Positions 1 to 12,976 of a stretch of DNA of 64,000 bases are shown one piece after another. Position 1 is the first letter of the stretch. Each line of letters starts with the position of its first letter. The position numbers were made by a program, and so were the translations under genes. Under the pieces are notes generated by a model. It had not been told where the DNA came from. It did not search any database and saw nothing but the letters and a program-made list of their open reading frames with translations. Origin of the DNA: Brachynemurus nebulosus (taxonomy: Eukaryota > Arthropoda > Insecta > Neuroptera > Myrmeleontidae); NCBI GenBank assembly GCA_035578155.1, contig JAPWDM010000004.1:59737292-59801291 (forward strand), read 5' to 3'.

Positions 1-1487
<1,487 letters not shown>

Positions 1488-1742
1488 AATAACGATCTTT
1501 TTCAACGAGAAAAAAAAATATTTCCAATTTCTTTTAAATAAAACATGTAACAACATAAAAAAGATCGTCATTTTAACTCGGTTCTCGAAACTGAAGCAAC
1601 GCCTGCAGCGTCAGCGATGGAGAGAGGATAGGGTCTCTCTCTCTCGCCCCGAGCTGTTGTCAGTATTAAGCCAGTACAGAACTAGTAGGTCTTATTTTTA
1701 TTTTTATCTGTGCTGTTGCGTTGTTAAAACTAATAGTGTTAG

Positions 1743-3457
1743 GTGTGGGCAGTTACGACGGTGTCCAGAAAGGGTAAATATGAAGAAGAGCATCGAGCTT
1801 TTAACACGGAATGGGAGGAAGAATTCATGTTTGTGGAGAGAAACGGAAAGCCCGCGTGTCTTTTATGTCAGATGACGTCTCAGTTCGAAGCCACTAACCT
1901 AAAACGCCACCATAGCACTAACCACAGTGAATTCAAAACAAAATTTCCTATTGGTTCTGAGTTATGAAAAACTAAAGTGAAATCACTAAAGGAAAAATTG
2001 GTCAGAGTATGGTTGTCAGTTTTTACCAAAGAATCAGATTTGACAACCGAAGCTGGCTCTGTCTTGGTTTTTAACATCGCAAAAGCAGAGAAACCTTACA
2101 CTGACGGGGAGTTTATCAAAAAAAATATGGCACAAAAATTGGTAGATCAAATGCCCGCTAGTAGGCATATAATTGAAAGACTTAGCCACACTTATTGGCG
2201 ATATACTGAATCATTTTCAAAAAAATATAAAGGAATGTTCTGCAATAAGTCTAGTCTTGGACGAGTCTACCGATATTAAAGATAAACCACAGTTAGCAAT
2301 ATTTGTGAGATATATTAAAAGACTTTGAAATCATGGAAGAGCTCTTAGACCTAGTTGCATTGAAGGATACTACTCGTGATTGTGAGATTAAAGAAGCCCT
2401 GGATGATGTTTTAAAAAAAAACTCAGTGCCTATCGAAAATATTGTCAGCATTGCTACCGGCGGTGCACCGTCAATGACAGGGAACAAACAAGGACTAAAT
2501 GGGCTTTTAAATGCTGACAAATTATACCCTCCTTTTGTACCTGTACACTGTATCGTTCACAGAGAACATCTAGCAGTAAAGTATTTCTAATACCCACAAG
2601 TTATGCCAATAATTCTGAAAATTGTAAACTACATTCATTCAAGTGCTAAAACATACAGACAATTGAAATCCTTCATAGAAAAGTTGGACAATGACGACCT
2701 TCCTGATGATGTATCTTGGTATTGCTTGGCGAGATGGCTATCAGTTGAACCCATTAAACAATTTATACAAGAGAAAGGAAAATCTTTCCCTGAACTTGGT
2801 AATCCAGAATGGTTGTTAGATTTAAGTTTTTTTACAGATGTTGTTCAGCATTTGCAGCAGCTGAACATGTCACTACAAGGTAGAGAAAAGCTTATTTCTG
2901 ATTTAGCTTTCATAGCAAATTGAAGATTTTTCAGAGACTTTGAGACCAAAACGTTCGCTCATTTCAAATGTTTAAAGAAAAGTCCCGAAAGCCTTATTGA
3001 CGATGACGTCCAGACTGAAACAAAAAATTATTTATGTAAATTGACCGGTCTTGCTGGAGAAATCAATGACAGATTCACTGATTTGAGAAAACCGAAAACC
3101 GTCTTTTTCCTTCCTAGACAACCCTTTTGCTGTTGATGTTGTAGGTGACGACTGTCCTCTTTCGTCTCCAATAACAAAGGATGTAGCAGCAGTAGAGTTA
3201 AAAATACATAAACTGCAAGAAGACGAAGCATTAAAAGGACTGAAAAAAATTGGCGGTTTCACTGTTGAATTTTGGACAATCGTTCCAGCAGAGCAATATC
3301 CACTAGCAAAAAAATGTGCTAAGAGACTCATTTCAATTTTTGGAACTACTTATGCCTGTGAGTCTTTGCATTCCAAAATGAAGTTTATTAAATCCAAATA
3401 TCGATCTGAACTAACTGATGAACACTTAACTCATGCGAACTGCGCTCACCAGTTATA
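1743..3457 (+). pseudogene. hAT-superfamily transposase pseudogene (ZBED/SCAND3-like)
   Basis: Fragments in shifting frames follow the order of a BED-finger hAT transposase. 1,743-1,967 has a BED-like finger, with CLLCQ and NLKRHHSTNH giving the C2H2 pattern. 1,977-2,279 has the KPYTDGEFIKKNM block. 2,333-2,590 has the region ending VHCIVHREHLAVKYF. 2,603-2,923 has WYCLARWLSVEP. The C-terminal dimerisation-type end, near FGTTYACESLHSKMKF and LTDEHL, lies at about 3,300-3,450. At least four frame changes or stops separate these blocks, so it is dead. I could not define terminal inverted repeats. Similar proteins are often annotated as GTF2IRD2-like or SCAND3-like; this is inferred from motifs only. 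Confidence 0.85.
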
Positions 3458-3995
3458 AGTTATTTCAAACAGCTTACGGCCAAAATGAACACAAGAAAAA
3501 GTACATCTCAAAATTAAGTTTTGGGTACCTAGGTATGACGCATGTACTAACTAAAAAAAAAGTATGTTTACATATTACATTCTTCATTCTCATGTCATAA
3601 ATATATTTAGTTTCATAAAAATCTAAAACGTATATTCATTGTGTGAACCATCAATCTCAGAATGACGTGACTCGCTCCAAATCGGCTTCATAGGATTGCG
3701 GCTCCCAGCTGTAAAGTTAGTGGCATGTTTTCTCTGATACATTGTTACTTGTTAGTATTTTACATTAACCAATAAAAAAATTGAATTCGATAAGCGGGAA
3801 ATTTTAAATTTAATTTTATACATACACGCCTGCTCAAATTAATAATTTTATTATTATTTATAAAACTAATTTAAGATAAAATTTATTTCTTTAGATTTAT
3901 ATTTATTAAATATGTTTTCCTCATAAATTCATACAAAACCTGCTAAAATGAAAACATTATATGAAGAATTAAATAACACAACAAATTTCTTTTGT
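3458..3995. other. Unassigned flank downstream of hAT pseudogene
   Basis: No gene is seen. A moderately GC-rich patch at 3,660-3,730 (TGACGTGACTCGC, CGGCTCCCAGC) may be the 3' part of the hAT element; the rest is AT-rich. Confidence 0.4.
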
Positions 3996-4254
3996 TAATT
4001 GAAGACATGAGTGGATGAATGCGTTATGTAACATTTTTATAATTTTACAATAGGAGCGTTTGAAAGTCTTTATTTACATATACTTCCCATGCAATAGCAC
4101 ACGTTTATTATTGAATTTCTACAAAACTATTGGACGTAATGACACCAAATTTGAATATGTGATACTTCAGCATAGAATATTTCAAGAGGCAAAAATATGG
4201 ATTTTTGAAAAAATGTTACATAACACCTTCATCCATTCATGTCTTCAATTTTTA
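3996..4254. mobile_element. MITE with about 50-bp inverted repeats
   Basis: AATTGAAGACATGAGTGGAT at the left is repeated inverted at the right end (ATCCATTCATGTCTTCAATT), and the arms continue through GTTATGTAACATTTTT. The element is about 260 bp. No coding sequence or clear target duplication was found, so the superfamily is unknown. Confidence 0.75.
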
Positions 4255-5288
4255 CTTTATTTTAAACATAATCTATTAAATTGTTTACACGATAAATATA
4301 TATTATGTTATAGAGTTAAAGGAAAACAGGCGAAAAAACATATTTTTATTAATTATTAATAATAATTATACATGGAAAGTATGATTGTGTTACAAAATCA
4401 GAGGAAATTAAGGGAAAAACAATATTTATTATGAATCAAAACTATAGACATTCACCAGAATCACTATTAGTACGGTGCAGTTATTCAAAAAAACGGCCTA
4501 ACCTCAACATCCAAAGTAACAGTTTCACTCCAACTCCAAATTGTTCTATACAGTCCACATATGGTTTGGCAAAAAGTTACACCATTTTGAGCGTCGGGTT
4601 TTGGGGAGAGGGGGTCAGAAGTTGGCAAATTAACGGAATTCATCAGTTTTTTTAAAATATCTCGGAAATTATAGGGTTTAGCGTAAAAAGTGTCATAAAT
4701 ACAAAAATAATTATATTAAATTGCGAACAAAAATGGTCCTGTGCATAATCTTGCTAAAGTGAACAGTTCCAGAGTTACGGAGGGTGTAAGAGTAGCAATT
4801 TTTAGTATTTTTAGCCACTGCTGCATCTATCACCAGGTGCAGCAGTAGCTGAATAAGAAAAAGAATCTGCTCGAGTGGGGATGGAAGAAGATTGACGAAA
4901 ACCTGAGGTCAATTACAACAGCACGTCCTGCAGCTCCCGAGGAATGAAAAAGAAATAGACTGGGGTGGTGTAAAATATATTAATTAAAAATTCTTTTATT
5001 TACACATAAGAGCCTCCTTTTTTACTAAAAAATACCTGATAAAATTAGGGGTTGAGGGTGGGGGATGAAACCCCAATGATTTTATAACTTTCATTTTGGT
5101 ATCATAATCAAGATCTTAAAGTGCCATTTACAAATATATATAGTTTCTCTATCGAAGCTCTTACCATTTCAAGATATCTAAGAAAATGGAAAAAAATTCA
5201 AATTTTCAGGGGTGAGTTTCACCCCTCTAAACCGCTTATGGGCACGAAAGAAAAAAGGCTCGTGATTAGTTTTAATAAGATCTACAAT
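4255..5288. other. Unassigned AT-rich region
   Basis: No gene is seen. The text resembles low-complexity transposon interior of the type found in the foldback elements at 18.6 and 39.2 kb (AAATATCTCGGAAATTATAG, GGGGTGAGTTTCACCCC), but I could not set boundaries. Confidence 0.4.
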
Positions 5289-5997
5289 CTACCAAAGTTT
5301 GAAAAAATCATCCTCATTAAAGTTAGTCATCCAAAGCGAAATAAATTGTTTTACGACTCCTAATAAAACTGAATGCATGTACTCGGGAACTATACGGTTG
5401 CTATATCTAAAAATGGCAAGGAAAAAATTAGATTCTCCTTTTATATCTTCTGCAGAAGTAACGTTCAACTTTTCCACCTCCTTCGCATATCTGATATAAT
5501 TTTCTAAATTTCTTAACACCTTAGATTTACTTGATTAAGTATAAATTTGAATTTTGTTTCCCGTTGCTATTGTAGTACATTGTGTCTCAATTTCACAAAT
5601 ATTGCAACCATATTTGTCATTAAAAATTGTTATATTTAATACTGAAGCCCTTGTTGGTGCGTCAGTTTTTAAAAGAGGAATCGTAATTTTTGTTATAGAT
5701 ATTTCACCAATTTTAGGCTGACTCCACTGAATTCCTTCATTAAAACAATTCATCAATTTTTTACAAAATGGTGAAAGATAAATATTCATATTTGGTTTGT
5801 GATCTGTATCAAACCAAGGTCCTATAGTAATAACAATAAAAGCTTTTCTTAAATATTCTGGGAGTTCCGTTATCATGAATATTAAAGCCCAAGTGTGACT
5901 TTTTGAGCTTTTAGGTAAAGAAAGCCCATCAGTATTTAAAATTAACGTTAGATCATACTGACCTGATATGTATTGTATTGGGTTTCTTAGGATTAAT
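5289..5997 (-). pseudogene. CACTA/EnSpm Tnp2-type transposase fragment
   Basis: On the minus strand two open stretches (5,535-5,997 and 5,289-5,519) encode a typical Tnp2 (Transposase_21) core: LILNTDGLSLPKSSKSHTW, then ITELPEYLRKAF, PWFDTDHKPNMNIYLSPF, a CNIC pair, and VPEYMHSVLLGVVKQFISLW. This order and these motifs define the family. A stop near 5,533 splits the fragment, and both ends are missing compared with a full Tnp2 transposase of several hundred residues. The left end abuts unassigned repeat and the right end abuts family Y at about 6,000. No CACTA terminal repeats were seen. The family call is firm; activity is excluded. Confidence 0.85.
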
Positions 5998-6221
5998 TTG
6001 AAATTTATCTGTGTTTTAATTTTAAATATTAAAAAAGGACCTTAAACAGTAAACTGGAAGGCCATTATAAATATATTTTTTTTCCAAAAAAATTCAAAAT
6101 TGCTATTTTATAAATAAAATAAAAAATTACATCAATAACATTTTTTAAATTACTTACATATATGTACAGCATTTGTGATAAATGATAGTATATATTTCAT
6201 TTGTTTCTTTAAATTTACAGG

Positions 6222-7390
6222 GCTATTCTGTGAAAAAATCTATAGCGATCGTTATATGCCGAACTATTGTTTTCGTTACAATCATATAACGAATATTATG
6301 AATTTGATATTCAGTAACCTTTTTCGTTAGATTGTACAAATTTGTTATAAAGAAGATACACATTCGACTACAGCACACTGAAATAGAGTCCGGTGTATAT
6401 ATTTCATCTTTGTTGATTATATGTATACCTATATTTATTCAACTTTGTTTTATTTGTTATTTGGCTAAATTTTACAAAAAATTTTATATTCGCACATGGT
6501 TACTGCGGTTACTGCTATACGGTATTGAGCCGAATTTGTTTTGTTATTTCATCTGCTGTTTTTGTGAAGTTGTCAATAAATTGATGAAAATGGATGAAAA
6601 TGGAACGAATTGGCAAAATTCGATAGACAGACAGAGATGCAATCGGAACTATCAAAATTAAAAATTAACAATATTTTAAGTTAAAATTGAAAATTTATTT
6701 ATTTTATAAAACAATTAAATTTTTAGTCTTATATTTTATAATAAAATAATAAAAAAGATATTTTTTTTATTATAATTTTTTACTAAAAGTTCTGCCTAAT
6801 AAATACATTTCTCCTTCTTCTCTCTTCATCGAACCAATTCCCTGCAAAGTTATCATTTTCGTTCTATAATTTCGTTTTCTTCAATTTCATTGTTCCCTTC
6901 AACTTCATGTACATTATATCTAAGTAAAATATTATGTAGCGTAACACAAGTATAAATTATTTTGGCCGCCGTTTCTGGATCATAGTGTAGTGTCCGACAT
7001 CGTAAAAGGCAGCGGAATCTATTTTTTAAAACTCCAATACATCCTACTTTCTGGGGTATTGGGAGCAGCATTACTTACTCACATCAATAAAGGACGGTTG
7101 CAGTGGATATGGAGAATCTCCAGTGAGCCACATGCAAAGCAAATTTGTAATAAAAAATTTATTTGAAAAAAAAAACGACAGTTTATTTCGTTTATTTACG
7201 TTGTTGGAAAAATATCATAGTTAAATTAATAGTCTTTATACAAACGAAAGGTTGAAATTTTCGTTCAGACAACGAAGATCGTCATAGCTATAACGAATAT
7301 ATTTCCGTTAGTGAATCGTATTTTGATCTACTTTTCGTTACAGAACGAACTTTCGGTATATAACGTTCGTTATGTAGTTAGTGAATAAGC
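6222..7390. mobile_element. PIF/Harbinger-like DNA transposon, decayed
   Basis: The ends form imperfect inverted repeats. The left begins GCTATTCTGTGAA and includes CGATCGTTATATGCCGAA. The right, read inverted, begins GCTTATTCACTAA and includes CGAACGTTATATACCGAA. Inside is a minus-strand HARBI1-like fragment. The sister copy of the flanking repeat at 26,270-26,420 lacks this segment, so it behaves like an empty site. The 3-bp target duplication expected for this superfamily is not unambiguous. Confidence 0.75.
6853..7128 (-). pseudogene. HARBI1-like transposase remnant (C-terminal part)
   Basis: Minus-strand translation gives WLTGDSPYPLQPSFIDVS at 7,078-7,130, the GDSGYPL region of PIF/Harbinger nucleases. 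After a stop and a deletion comes IGVLKNRFRCLLRCRTLHYD followed by ETAAKIIYTCVTLHNILLRY at 6,853-7,071, the conserved C-terminal helices. The catalytic acidic residues upstream and the segment between the two blocks are missing. A full HARBI1 transposase is roughly 350-400 residues; fewer than 100 remain. It lies inside the inverted repeats of the Harbinger element. Confidence 0.88.
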
Positions 7391-8424
7391 AAGTTAGTCT
7401 GCCTACTGTATTGTTATCAATATAAATCACATTTAACCATATATAACAACGCTATTGAATTCCGATGTAAAAATGGGGCAAGTAGGGGGCAAGGTAAGTG
7501 GGATCCCGAAAAGGCACACCCTCGATATTAACTGAATACAGATACAAAATTTCAGCCTTCTAGATTTACTCAGAGAGTCTCTAGGCGTGTTAGAAAATAA
7601 GCAAAAAAATCAAGGAAATATTGGCGTAAAAATCGTGGGGGTAAGGGTTAAAAGCAGTGGCTGGCTATTAACTTAACCTATACACAAAATTTCAGCCCTC
7701 TAGGTTTATTTAGGGAGATTTTGACCCGAACTAAACTGTTAAAAAACAAAAAAAATCATGTTCTTTTTGGTATAAAAATGGTGGGGGTAAGGCTCAAGGG
7801 TTGAGACTCCCAAAAGGCACCCCCTTGATACTAACTAAATCCTAGTACACAATTTCAGCATCTAGGTTTATTTGGGTGACCTAGGCGAGTGGTACAAACT
7901 TCGAAAACGTCGAAAAAGCATGAAATTGTAGCTTAAAAATGGAGGGGTGGGGGTGAAATATTAAACCTCCAAAAAGCACAACCTAGGTACGAACTTTATC
8001 AACACACCAAATTCAACCCTCTACGTTAATTCTGGGGGCTGTGGGCGTGTTAGATCCAGCCAAAATACTTTTTTTCCTCTCTACTCCCTCCAAATCATCC
8101 TAGGAAGCTGAATTTTGGATATGTTGTAGATAATTGACCGAAACATTATTTCCACCCGGTTTTGGAAAAGTTCTGTTTTGTTGCTCCCCATCACCCCCTT
8201 AAAGGTTCTTTCAACATAAAGTTCATAAAGTAGAAAGTAGAAAGAATTGACTGGAAAATTCAAGAAAAAATTGTTAAACTAATTCCTGCTGTCAAATATG
8301 ATGGTGGATCGGTAATCGATGTATCTACTTACAATCTGTCTGGGGGTGCATATTTTAAAGTGGAATGGGAAATTTTCATATAACGTAAAATCCCCTGTGC
8401 CGGAACACTATCCAATAAAAAAAC

Positions 8425-8555
8425 AGTTTTGACATTTACATATTAATGAAGTTATTTCTGAAAGAAACGTCTGATAACAAAACTTTTTATTAATAGAATG
8501 ATTGTTTTCCAATTTAAATTCACCTCGCATTTAATGTTTCCTTACTTAATTAAAG

Positions 8556-8560
<5 letters not shown>
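8425..8560 (-). repeat. Fragment of the TA-target element seen at 25.2-25.4 kb
   Basis: CAGTTTTGACATTTA, GAAGTTATTTCTGAAAGAAA and TTAATAGAATGATTGTTTTC match 25,200-25,345 in inverted orientation. The match continues to the start of the (AT)n tract, which is also present, but short, in the other copy. Confidence 0.8.
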
Positions 8561-8626
<66 letters not shown>

Positions 8627-8631
8627 TATAT

Positions 8632-8702
<71 letters not shown>
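8560..8702. repeat. (TA)n microsatellite left of errantivirus
   Basis: About 70 TA units with two GATATA interruptions. Together with the (TA)n at 17,324-17,416 it is best read as one microsatellite split by the retroelement. Confidence 0.97.
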
Positions 8703-8703
<1 letters not shown>

Positions 8704-9172
8704 GTTATGTAACCATCACATCCGCTCTAATACTTAATTAATACATATTATACTTTTATACATTTAATCACTATTTTTGTAATATTAAGAATTGTACAAT
8801 GTATGTAGACAATATGTAATAATTCATTCCATAAGGAACTCATATAGATAATTATTTAATATTTCATGTAACTAAAAATAACAAAAGCTTAATCATCAAA
8901 AACTACTAAATAATTAAATACAATGTATTAAGACAATGGAATTGTAATGATATCATTTTAAAGCTACATCTTTTTGAATTAATCTCATTTTTGCTTATTC
9001 AGCAATCTCTTTGTCTAAATTACTTATAAATAATGTAACTCAGTAAATTATCCGATTTTGTTCGATCTAGCTGGCAATGGTAATACCAGTGATATCTTTG
9101 TAAAACAATTTTGTATTTTAAACTTAAAATAAATTTTTTAAAAACTAACTTTAATTGTTACGAAACGTAACT
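8703..9172 (+). repeat. 5' LTR
   Basis: AGTTATGTAACC starts the repeat and ACGTAACT ends it, giving an 8-bp terminal inverted repeat with one mismatch. An AATAAA at 9,128-9,133 could be the polyadenylation signal. The primer site overlaps the last T. Confidence 0.93.
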
Positions 9173-9190
9173 GGCGCAGTCGTTCGGATT
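9172..9190 (+). promoter_or_regulatory. Primer binding site
   Basis: TGGCGCAGTCGTTCGG directly follows the 5' LTR. The TGGCGCAGTCG form is the kind described for errantiviruses of the 17.6/297 group, which use tRNA-Ser. The tRNA assignment is from memory of that group and not checked. Confidence 0.8.
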
Positions 9191-9370
9191 GTTGTAAGCA
9201 TTGTTACCGGTATTGGTGATATCGTGAGTTGTGGAATTGACGGTTTCTCAAGGAAACAATTCAATCTTAACGGCATATTAAGAATTGTGGTACACTCTGG
9301 TCAGCAGTGCGTGGATTTCAATCTTTCAATCAACAACGGATCTACGAGGAATGGAAATTTACTGGAGCAT

Positions 9371-9379
9371 TCTGTAAGT
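9371..9379 (+). promoter_or_regulatory. Candidate splice donor in leader
   Basis: TCT|GTAAGTA at 9,374 is a near-consensus 5' splice site between the primer site and gag. Errantiviruses make env from a spliced subgenomic RNA, so this is the expected place. Its use is inferred. Confidence 0.55.
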
Positions 9380-9437
9380 AGAGTAAATTGCATATTTTTC
9401 GCTGCTTATATTTTTTGTTCCTGCTTTTTCCTTTCGT

Positions 9438-10852
9438 ATGTCTTTTATCGTAAAATCAAAATTGTTTAAATCATCACACAGACCATATCCTAGATCGAAA
9501 ATCCCTCAACTAAACGGCGCAGAAAACGCAATAGTTGAGTCAAACGTGAGCATATCGGAGGATACGATAAGCAACGTTAACTTAGATTTAATTAGTAATA
9601 GTAATATTGAAACAGTTCAATCAAATAATTTAAATACAAATATCGATAATTCAAATAGTTTAGAAAGTTTAGATTTTAATAAATATTATAATACAAAAAT
9701 GCAAGTCAACGAAAATGCAGTTAGTGGCTTCTCACAAGTACTCGAAGCATTTAGAATACCAGATCCAATTAAATTCCTACCTGAATTTAATGGAAATCCC
9801 AGAACATTGCATGATTTTATTGAAAATGTTGATGAAATCATAGCATGTGTAAGTGTCGATTGGACACAGAGATACGGTAAATTATGGATACGGGCTATCC
9901 GTAATAAAATTGTAGGAGAGGCTAACGAAATCTTAAACATGTACGGTACTCCAACAGATTGGCAATCAATTAAATCAAATTTAATTTCACATTATGCGGA
10001 CAAACGGAACGAGACAAACTTAATTAGGGAACTTTACAGCTTAAAACAAAGTCAAAATCAGAAAATGGAAGAATTTTATGCGAAAGTAATCGAAATACTT
10101 TCCTCATTAGTTAATTTCACTAAATTAAACGAAAATGATTCCATCGAAATAAATTCTAAATTAAAATTATTTAAAAATTTGGCAAAAGACGTATTTTTAG
10201 CTGGGCTTAGAGAACCTATTGGATCAGTCGTACGTGCAAGAAATCTAGACACGATTCAAAATGCATTTGAATATGCTATTAAAGTGCAAAACATTCATTA
10301 TCACCAAAAATCATATCAAGAAATTACAGTAAAACCTCCAATATCCGCACCTGTACCGATTAGATCACACAATTTTCATAATCCCCTACAATACCAAAAA
10401 CAGTTTACCACACATACACAGTTTAACACACAAAATAATACTCAACAAACGCGACCATTTTACACACAAAATAATAATCAGCAAACACGACAATTTAACA
10501 CACAAAATAATACAAAACAATTGCCGCAACCAACACCTATGGACTTAGGCAGTAATAGGTTAAGCATTAGACAACCTAACACACAACAGCAACAATCACG
10601 CCCTAATTTTCAACAACAACAACCATTTAGACGTAATATTTTCCAACCCCAAAGTAGACCGACTTTTGCTCAAACGAACTTTTTAACACAGAAGCATCAG
10701 GATTTATTTCATTAGACGAATACGTAGTTGACAAAAATTATGATGAAAACAGTTATTTGGTAGACGAATACGAACAGACAGACCAAAATAATCAAAATGA
10801 GATCGATGATCAAAATTTTCGGTTAATCTCGGACAACAATTTGGATACGTAG
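9438..10852 (+). pseudogene. gag: gag polyprotein gene
   Basis: An open frame of 425 codons runs from the ATG at 9,438 to 10,715. The capsid-like core is at residues about 105-210, including FLPEFNGNPRTLHDFIENVD and WIRAIRNKIVGEANEIL, typical of gypsy-clade Gag. The C-terminal third is rich in Gln and Asn (repeated TQNN and TRPF/TRQF segments) and shows no CCHC knuckle, as is usual for errantiviruses. A later start at about 9,699 is also possible. Near 10,690 the frame changes: an acidic tail (SGFISLDEYVVDKNYDENSY) continues in another frame to a stop at 10,850, so a small indel has cut the original tail off. Pol overlaps the tail. Confidence 0.88.
10813..10819 (+). promoter_or_regulatory. 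Slippery heptamer for -1 frameshift into pol
   Basis: A_AAT_TTT lies in phase with the gag tail frame, about 30 bases before its stop. A one-base backward shift leads straight into the protease frame. It fits the X_XXY_YYZ rule. Function is inferred. Confidence 0.6.
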
Positions 10853-11462
10853 ATTTAAATTTTCATGAATCTACTTTACCTTATATACATATTACTAACC
10901 AAAATGACTGTACACCCTTAAAATTTTTAATTGATACTGGTTCTTCAAATTCTTTCCTTAATCCTGAATTAGTTCGTCTAGACCTTACAACCGAAATTAA
11001 ACCTACCACTATTAAATCACTTTTAGGATCATATAATGTTACAAAAAAGGCAAAATTTTTAGTGAATTCAATCAAACTGGTACAATAGATTTTCTTCTTT
11101 TACGATTTCACGGTTATTTTGACGGACTTATTGGACTTGACATACTTAACCAACTTCAAGCTCAAATTGATATTCCCGGTAAACGATTAATAACACCATT
11201 TTCTACAAATAGATTGTTGTTCAAACCCAACATCACAAGTGGCATACACATAATTGAACCAAATTGTAAACAATTAGTCAAAATTCAAACAGACGTACAA
11301 TCAGGCGACGTATTAGTACATGACATTAAAATTCAAAATAAATTTCCGATTCCTTCTGGCGTATACAATGTTAAAGTTTGGCATATACTCGCACCTGTTT
11401 TAAATCACACAAACAGCGCACAAAAATTTTTAATCGAACAGCCACTAAAAGTAGAAATTTGA
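10819..11462 (+). pseudogene. pol: pol: aspartic protease region
   Basis: LKFLIDTGSSNSFLNPELVR at about 10,920-10,980 holds the DTGS active-site motif of retropepsins. The frame hits TAG at 11,086 but continues in the next frame with the second protease motif, DGLIGLDILNQLQAQIDIP, at about 11,120-11,180, so a single-base indel lies between about 11,050 and 11,080. The linker that follows (11,214-11,462) ends in TGA at 11,460. The -1 shift from the gag tail enters this frame directly. Protease function is lost in this copy. Confidence 0.85.
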
Positions 11463-12976
11463 AATCACGAAATTATTGACTGTAACTTTAACCAATTTCA
11501 AACTGTTAACGACACGGAATTACCCCCGATCGAATCCCTTATTAGGACCGAACATTTAAATAGTGAAGAAAGACAAGCTTTGTTTAAACTTTGTCGTAAA
11601 TATGAGGATGTTTTTTATAAAGAGGGTCAAGATCTTTCATTTACGAATAAAATTAAACATGAAATAAAAACAACTGACGATCTACCCGTTTATACCAAAT
11701 CTTATCGGTATCCTTATGTTCATAAAGATGAGGTTAAGAAGCAAATTGATAAGATGCTCCATCAAGGCATCATAAGACCAAGCTATTCTCCTTGGAGTAG
11801 TCCAATTTGGATAGTTCCTAAAAAACTAGACCAAAGTGGAGTATGAAAATGGCGATTAGTGGTGGACTATAGGAAACTTAACGAAAAAACTATAGGGGAT
11901 AAATATCCAATCCCAAACATCACAGATATACTAGACAAACTTGGTAAATGCATGTATTTCACTACTCTAGACTTAGCATCTGGTTTCCATCAGATAGAAG
12001 TTCATCCTAGGGACATTGAGAAAACTGCTTTTACTGTAGACCATGGACATTTCGAACATGTTCGCATGCCATTTGGACTAAAAAACGCTCCGTCAACTTT
12101 CCAAAGAGTTATGGATAACGTTCTAAAAGATCTACAAGGTACAATTTGTCTTGTATACATGGATGATATAATTATCTTTTCCACTTCGCTTCAAGAGCAT
12201 ATTATTAATCTCGATAAAGTTTTTAGCAGACTAAAGGACGCAAATTTCTAAAACGGGAAGTAGCTTTTCTGGGACACATAGTATCAGAAGCAGGTGTAAA
12301 ACCTAATCCTGATAAAGTAGCTGCTATTTGGAAATTCCCTGTACCAAAAACACAAAAAGATATTAAATCTTTTCTGGGACTTCTTGGATATTACAGGAAA
12401 TTTATTAAAGATTTCGCTAGGTTAATAAAACCAATGACCAAATTTTTAAAAAAAGGTGAAACAGTTAAACATACACCCGAGTTCCTTAAATGTTTTGAAA
12501 CATGTAAGGACCTCTTGACAAACGACCCAATCCTTGCCTATCCAGACTTTAATAAAGAATTTATTTTGACAACGGACGCAAGCAATGTAGCAATCGGAGC
12601 AGTCCTTTCCCAAGGACCTATTGGTAAAGATAACCCAATATGTTACGCTTCTAGGACTTTAACCGACTCAGAATCACATTACTCTACCATAGAAAAAGAA
12701 CTTTTATCAATCGTATGGGCAACCAAATATTTCAGGTCTTACTTATACGGACGAAAATTTACCATAATTACTGACCATCAACCACTCAGATGGCTCATGT
12801 CACTTAAAGAACCAAACAGTAAATTAGTAAGATGGCGACTTAAACTTGAAGAATTTGACTACAAAATTATACACAAACCAGGTCGACAAAATACTAACGC
12901 AGACGCCCTCTCACGAATTATAATTGACAGTAACCCCCATACTAATGACGATTCTACACAAGACACTTCTACATAA
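11463..12976 (+). pseudogene. pol: pol: reverse transcriptase and RNase H
   Basis: RT starts near 11,580. The N-terminal block IIRPSYSPWSSPIWIVPKK is followed by an in-frame TGA at 11,844, then [48 protein letters not shown] and the catalytic YMDD at 12,156-12,167. At about 12,250 the frame breaks: between DANF and [12 protein letters not shown] roughly eight to nine expected residues are missing, which fits a small deletion. The next frame carries the connection region and RNase H (FILTTDASNVAIGAVLSQ, YSTIEKELLSIVWATKYFR, TDHQPLRWL). A TAA at 12,974 lies in a duplicated ACTTCTACA motif before the integrase part. Confidence 0.92.

Larger units (their letters stand above)
6003..8275. repeat. 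Family Y dispersed repeat, copy 1 (interrupted)
   Basis: 6,003-6,215 and about 7,391-8,275 match 26,118-27,240 in direct orientation. The right part is a run of degenerate units of roughly 120-130 bp, each with AAATTTCAGCCCTCTAGG, GCGTGTTAGAA and AAAATGGTGGGGGTAAG. The copy is interrupted by the Harbinger element at 6,222-7,390, which is absent from copy 2. No open frame or terminal repeat was identified. Confidence 0.85.

Noticed and set aside
8498..8704. Long open frames of repeated Tyr-Ile
   Set aside because: They are translations of (TA)n microsatellites and have no coding signal outside the repeat. The same applies to similar frames at about 17,211, 27,256, 31,809, 32,309, 37,535, 44,889, 48,162, 48,845, 54,670 and 56,640.
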